DNA from: a bacterium | GTDB lineage: Bacteria > Electryoneota > RPQS01 | Direction of reading: 5' to 3' | Length of the DNA: 7,078 bases | Assembly: GCA_018814465.1 (NCBI GenBank) | Contig: JAHIZR010000506.1 | Location: 1-7,078 of the forward strand | Shown here: piece by piece, positions 6,540 to 7,078 of the stretch | Position numbering within the stretch: position 1 is the first letter of the stretch | Layout of the letters: every line of letters begins with the position of its first letter | Notes under the pieces: model-generated | What the model was told of the DNA's origin: nothing | The model's input: only the letters and a program-made list of their open reading frames with translations | Databases searched by the model: none | Position numbers and translations under genes: made by a program

Positions 6540-7078
6540 TGCTAGTCTCCTTTTTCGAGTACATCGAGTCAATCAGGTCTTTGTAGGTTTCAGTGATCAC
6601 GTTGCGCCTGAGTTTCAAAGTAAGAGTAAGCTGGCCATTTTCAACTGTAAATTCTTCTGAAATGATTCTGAAATCCTTCGGCTTTTCATAGGATGCGCTT
6701 CCCTTCGTTGCTTCAGCTATCTCCGTTCGAATGAGATCAATAGCCGAATCATCCTCCGCAAGCGATAAGATGTTATCGTACCCGATGCCCGCCCCCCTTG
6801 CCCAATGTCGAACGGCAGTCCAATCCGGCACTACGAGCGCTGTGATGTATTTCTTCCTATCACCGACAACTACCACTTGGGAAATGAAGGGACTCGCACT
6901 AATTCTTGATTCGATAGCAGCAGCAGAGATATTCTTCCCATAGGAGGTTACGATCAGATCCTTGATGCGACCGGTAATCTTGAGGTATCCTTCTTCATCG
7001 AAAACACCCTGGTCGCCGGTATGAAACCAGCCGTCCGGATCGATTACCTCTCTGGTGGCTTCGGGATTATTAAGATAG
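6529..7078 (-). CDS. AMP-forming long-chain acyl-CoA synthetase, C-terminal part (N-terminus off the window)
   Basis: The last 182 residues are visible; the frame is open to the window edge, so the gene continues to the right. Visible adenylate-forming motifs are DGWFHTGD (15-22 of the fragment), with the ATP-ribose-binding aspartate, and the hinge/A8 region GRIKDLIVTSYGKNIS (36-51). The C-terminal lid carries LTLTLKLRR with the lysine expected to catalyse adenylation, and the end DLIDSMYSK resembles FAA1-type long-chain enzymes. Family members join a fatty acid to CoA through an acyl-AMP. One oddity: the A10 segment is usually LTPT and here reads LTLT, so the customary proline is a leucine. 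A shorter frame from a GTG at 6876 is not a real start because it lies within the conserved lid. The gene overlaps the reductase downstream by 11 bases, suggesting that the product supplies its acyl thioester. Confidence 0.93.
   Translation of the reverse strand, partial: YLNNPEATREVIDPDGWFHTGDQGVFDEEGYLKITGRIKDLIVTSYGKNISAAAIESRISASPFISQVVVVGDRKKYITALVVPDWTAVRHWARGAGIGYDNILSLAEDDSAIDLIRTEIAEATKGSASYEKPKDFRIISEEFTVENGQLTLTLKLRRNVITETYKDLIDSMYSKKETSNVE
6547..6551 (-). promoter_or_regulatory. Ribosome binding site that fixes the reductase start
   Basis: AGGAG on the minus strand, inside the end of the acyl-CoA synthetase gene, lies 7 bases before ATG 6539. This ideal spacing selects 6539 over the longer TTG frame at 6572. 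Confidence 0.75.

Overview
The window reads as bacterial chromosome in which every recognisable gene lies on the minus strand. Base composition looks mildly AT-leaning (not computed). The combination of an NtrC-type sigma-54 activator, a large multi-pass histidine kinase and a secreted DNRLRE/PKD-type protein suggests a didermic environmental bacterium, possibly of the FCB or deltaproteobacterial sphere. The phylum cannot be fixed from this sequence.

Layout, read in the direction of transcription from right to left. (1) 7078-6529: the C-terminal part of an AMP-forming long-chain acyl-CoA synthetase, cut by the window edge. (2) 6539-5454: a stand-alone thioester-reductase-like SDR (NAD_binding_4 type) whose start overlaps the end of the synthetase by 11 bases. 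The pair could activate and then reduce or modify an acyl chain. (3) 5453-5231: a 223-base gap with a TATAAT box. (4) 5230-3881: a sigma-54-dependent response regulator with REC, AAA+ and Fis-type HTH domains. (5) 3881-1701: its histidine kinase, joined by a TAATG stop/start overlap, with about ten membrane helices, a GAF domain and a HisKA/HATPase core. (6) 1700-1009: about 690 bases without a convincing gene. This stretch holds a 21-base fragment identical to the usual 3' end of tmRNA, a strong minus-strand intrinsic terminator directly after it, a short direct repeat, and a well-formed sigma-54 (-24/-12) promoter. (7) 1008-1: the N-terminal part of a secreted protein with a signal peptide, a DNRLRE domain and PKD/Ig-like repeats, cut by the left edge.

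Two ideas deserve testing. First, the kinase/regulator pair may switch on the secreted-protein gene through the sigma-54 promoter at 1224-1241; the regulator keeps an intact GAFTGA loop, and this is the only such promoter I found in the gaps. Second, the tmRNA 3' fragment with its terminator looks like the displaced end of an integration site. That would place genes 1-5 inside an inserted element and the secreted-protein gene in the flanking chromosome. No integrase is visible, so the second idea rests on the fragment alone. No CRISPR array, complete RNA gene or insertion sequence was found.
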